From contig OZ020268.1 of assembly GCA_963971225.1 (NCBI GenBank), forward strand, positions 45,682,404-45,746,403: a DNA stretch of 64,000 nt, given 5' to 3'. Within the stretch, counting starts at the first letter, position 1. Every line of letters starts with the position of its first letter. This DNA is from Melieria omissa (Eukaryota > Arthropoda > Insecta > Diptera > Ulidiidae). Positions 60,982-64,000 of the stretch are shown here, piece after piece. Both the position numbers and the translations under genes were made by a program. The notes beneath the pieces are model-generated. The model was not told the origin of the DNA. It saw only the letters and a list, made by a program, of their open reading frames with translations, and searched no databases.

Positions 60982-62115
60982 GGTTAGGTTAGGTAGGGAA
61001 GGGTGTGTGCGTCCCAAGGGCAGCACTTCCACTCGGAGGACAAAATGGCCCATTGTGAATCCCTTCATGGAAGATTCTGGAGCTAACCAGTGGCTCTCAG
61101 TTCGGGGCAAACCAATTCGACCTCTTGATGAAGGAGAGTAGATCCGATATTTCAACTACTGCTGCGCAGGCCAAGTCTACCAGTAACCTTGACCCCAAGG
61201 TACGGAGTCGGCGTTTCTGCAGAGCCGGGCAGTGGCACAGCTAGTGTTGGATCGTTTCCACTTCTTCCTCATCTCCACAGCTTCTGCAGACATCACTGCA
61301 CGAGAGGCAGGATTTGACCAGCATAGATCCGATGGCGCAGTGTCCAGTGATGACTCCAACAAGCTGCCTAATAGTAATAGAGGTTCGACTCAGGGACAGT
61401 ACATATCGTGTTTTCCTTACGGAAAGGGAAGGCCATATTGCCCGGCAGGTACTGCAATCAGTTCTGCTCCGCCATGAGGACTCGATGTAAGTTTTGCTCA
61501 ACCTGTCAATACGCAAATACAGGGCAGATATCGGAGGGAGCACAGAGTTATCCACTTCGGTGAGAGGCAGGGCGACCCCCTTTCTTGCCATCTCATCCGC
61601 TGCCTCGTTTCCTGCCACTCCAGAGTGGCCCGGAATCCAGCAGAGAGTGACTCGGTGATGTCCGATGCCGCGAAGTGCATTGCGACAACTCCGCACTACC
61701 TTTGATTTCACAGTCGCTGATTCCAGCGCTTTAAGGGCTGCCTGACTATCCACACAGATTGTGATATCCGTGGGTGATAATCCACGTGGGTGAAATCCGT
61801 GGGTGAAATCTCCGCCTGAAAGATTCTACAGAGGTCCGGGAGTCTGAAAGACCGTTGAGCCCCTAGTACATCTGAGTGGAGACCAGCTCCTGTACCTTCC
61901 TCCATCTTAGAACCATCTGTGAAGATGGTGATGGAGGCGTCTCTTGTCACTCTTGTAAGTCCCCATTCTTCCCTTGATGGAAAGGAGGTAAGTGCGCGCG
62001 AATCAAAATCCAGGTATGGAATCAGATAGTCCGTGCAGGAATCTAATTGATGTTCCGTACCTGGCCTCGTAAATGACCTTAGAATCCCAAAGTGTCCATA
62101 AGAGTGCTCTCATTC
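60982..62115 (-). mobile_element. 5'-truncated LINE with RNase H
   Basis: The insertion is bounded by an exact 13-bp duplication AGATCATTCATAT (60969-60981 and 62116-62128). On the minus strand it ends in CCTAACCTAACC, the same tail as SINE copy 1. Only the distal end of ORF2 (RNase H onward) and the 3' region are present. Confidence 0.9.
61140..61950 (-). pseudogene. LINE ORF2 carboxyl end: RNase H
   Basis: The minus strand reads ITIFTDGSKMEEGTGAGL (first catalytic Asp), then FRLPDLCRIFQAEIS (Glu). A frameshift follows near 61790, where GTGGGTGAAATCC-type sequence is locally duplicated. The frame then continues with MDSQAALKALES (Asp) and CWIPGHSGVAGNEAADEMAR (last Asp region). Then come LVGVITGHCAIGSM and a Cys-rich CRSCGDEEEVETIQH, with a further frame change to the terminal part. 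All four RNase H blocks survive, but in broken frames. The family belongs to RNase H-bearing non-LTR elements and differs from the family at 31510. Confidence 0.88.
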
Positions 62116-62128
62116 AGATCATTCATAT

Positions 62129-62515
62129 AGTATATGCACATTTTTTTCATACAAATTTTGTATGAAAATGCAAAAATCTGGTATCAAAATTGGAATAAGG
62201 AATTGGCTGGCAGCCATTTTTTGATCAAAATTGTACTGAACAAATCAGATCTTGACTGATTCTGGTTTCAATTTAAGGTCTTTTCATCTTTTTTACTTTA
62301 CAAATGTTAAAGAAGAGTTTACATTTGGCGCCATGTACAAAAATTCACCCATCTTCCCATACGGTGAGGACTTTTGCGCCACTTTGTATGAAGCAGACAA
62401 CTCTGTGCATCTGTGCGATCTTTGCAGTTCCTGGAAGAAAATGATAAATTTTTGTCCATGAAAATATCTTCGAAGAAATCAGATATACGTCATCCGTAGG
62501 TCAGACAATTATTAC
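62129..62515. other. Non-coding stretch
   Basis: No recognised feature. A short open frame at 62252-62461 has no family match that I can see. Confidence 0.35.
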
Positions 62516-62528
62516 GCTTCTGCATGGA

Positions 62529-62910
62529 TTGATCACAGGACACTGGCCTTATTTGAAGAGCATAGACCCTACGGGTTTTGGTTTTCACAAGCATGACTCA
62601 AAAGATTTTTGTGATCCATTGTGTTTGAAAAGCTTCTTCTTCGTCCTGGTTAGGCATGAATTTGAGTACGGGCGCATAATATGGAATCCCTGCTTCGCTA
62701 TGTATTCCGACTGGTTGGAAAAAGTTGAATGTATACGTGCGACTCAATGCCATTTTACGGTGTAGAATTTTGAGCCTGCAAAACCACTCTAATGGAAAGA
62801 TGGCATCGGCATGGAATTCTTTTCATTAAAGTCATTCTTGACAATAAGATGAACTCGCCAAAATTGTTATCGCTTCTGCCGTTTTATGTTCGCGGTAGAC
62901 TTCAGCGGGA
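62529..62910 (+). pseudogene. Jockey-like reverse transcriptase end
   Basis: SKDFCDPLCLKSFFFVLVRH followed by EFEYGRIIWNPCF and IRATQCHF resembles the end of the reverse transcriptase region of jockey-type LINEs. After a stop, a further block KVILDNKMNSPKLLSLLPFY matches the family's last conserved segment. No 3' tail or target duplication was resolved. Clearly decayed. Confidence 0.72.
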
Positions 62911-63070
62911 AAAGTAAATTTTCTACAATATATCAAGTCGCACATAGCTTTATATGGCTTCAATTAATCTATTTATAAGTTTAGTATCAGAAACGTTTTA
63001 AAAACATGTCCATGTTTAAGTATTTTTGAGTATTTGTAAGAAACTTTTGTATGAACTTTTTTTCTACTTG

Positions 63071-63950
63071 TAATATTGCGTCAATATTATAAATTATAAA
63101 TGTATATAAATTAAATAAATTAAATAATATAAATAAAAATTATAAATATCTCAATACCATAAAATTATAAATTAATTAAATAAATAAATAAATTAATTAA
63201 TAAATAACAAAAAAAATAATAATAAACCAATAAATGAATAAACAAATAAAATACAATAATATATAAATAAATAAGTAAACAAATAAATAAAAAATTAATT
63301 CATTAATAAAGCAAATAAAAAAATAATTAAAAATTTAATTTAATTAATTAAAAAATAATAATAATAATAAATACATAAAAAAATAAATAAATAAAAAATA
63401 AATTAATTAACAAATAAATTAATACCTTAATAAATAAATATATAAATAAATAAATAATAAATAATTAATTAATAAAATAAAAAAAATAATTAAATAAATA
63501 TATACAGAGCTAATTAAATAATGAAATAAAAACTGAAAAATAATAATAAATAATTAATAAATAAATAATTAATAAAAGAATAAATAAACCAAAAAATTAA
63601 TAAACAAATAAATGAATAAATAAATAAAAAAATATTAAATAAATAAATACAGAAATAATTAAATAAAAAACTGAAAAAATAAATAATTAGTAATAAAAAC
63701 ATAAAAAAATAAATAAATAAATGAATGAATTAATTAATTAATTAATAAATAAATAATAATAAAAATAATAAATAAATATTTAATTAATTAATTAATTAAA
63801 AAATATGAAAATAATGAATTAAAAAATGAAGAAATAATAATAAATAATTAATAAATTAATTAATTAATTAAGTTATTAATGAATAAATAAATAAATAAAT
63901 ACCTAAATAAATAAAAAGATAAATAAATAAATAAATGAATTTATTTATTG
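63071..63950. repeat. AT-rich TAAA/TTAA simple-sequence tract
   Basis: Nearly 900 bp of AAAT-, TAAT- and TTAATTAA-type simple sequence with few G or C bases. The open frames here are artefacts. Confidence 0.9.
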
Positions 63951-64000
63951 TTGTTTGCTTAGTCTGTAAGTTCATTTACTGTAGACTTGAAATAAATGAA

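Noticed and set aside
63071..63950. Centromeric-type satellite or replication origin
   Set aside because: Irregular AT-rich simple sequence with no fixed unit. Nothing supports a specific function.

Overview
The window looks like non-coding, transposon-rich nuclear DNA from a higher fly. One host coding exon is recognisable. At 5784-5862 on the + strand, 26 codons followed by a strong GTAAGT donor match the amino terminus of the Drosophila ether-a-go-go (Eag) voltage-gated potassium channel. No later eag exon was recognised, so positions 5863-64000 most probably lie in its very long first intron. The rich mix of Transib, piggyBac, mariner, Tigger, Harbinger, copia, LINE and tRNA-derived SINE elements would suit a tephritid-like dipteran, but the species assignment is inference.

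Layout: 1-4400 is upstream flank with a decayed Transib element (505-2361) and a TIR element (2972-3313). 4400-5783 is probably the eag 5' leader. 6340-13250 is a stack of insertions: a degenerate ~130-bp tandem repeat next to an AAAAT array, entered by a TIR element with an 8-bp target duplication (7465-12884), itself entered by an intact copia-type retrotransposon with identical LTRs (7478-11875). 16.3-32.6 kb holds two TTAA-bounded elements, two SINEs, a Tigger relic, two nearly identical deleted mariners, a foldback, and an old mariner split by a LINE. 34.6-45.2 kb holds two more TTAA elements, a long inverted repeat, dispersed repeat pairs and LINE/TIR remnants. 47.5-50.8 kb holds another AAAAT array and a second copy of the ~130-bp repeat, entered by a Harbinger-type element. 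54105-57334 is a piggyBac element whose transposase gene has a GC-AG intron and is interrupted by an 876-bp foldback. 60982-62910 holds LINE fragments, and the window ends in AT-rich simple sequence.

The most notable signals are: (i) Transib ends that resemble V(D)J recombination signals, with CACAGTG heptamers, an ACAAAAACG nonamer and a CGTCG target duplication; (ii) five TTAA-bounded elements, each with its own subterminal palindrome, which may be sites for the piggyBac cysteine-rich domain; (iii) the piggyBac GC-AG intron plus a frame-restoring foldback insertion; and (iv) several insertions whose target duplications or paralogous empty sites can be read exactly. All alignments were made by eye. 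Superfamily names rest on motifs and target-site duplications, not on database searches.
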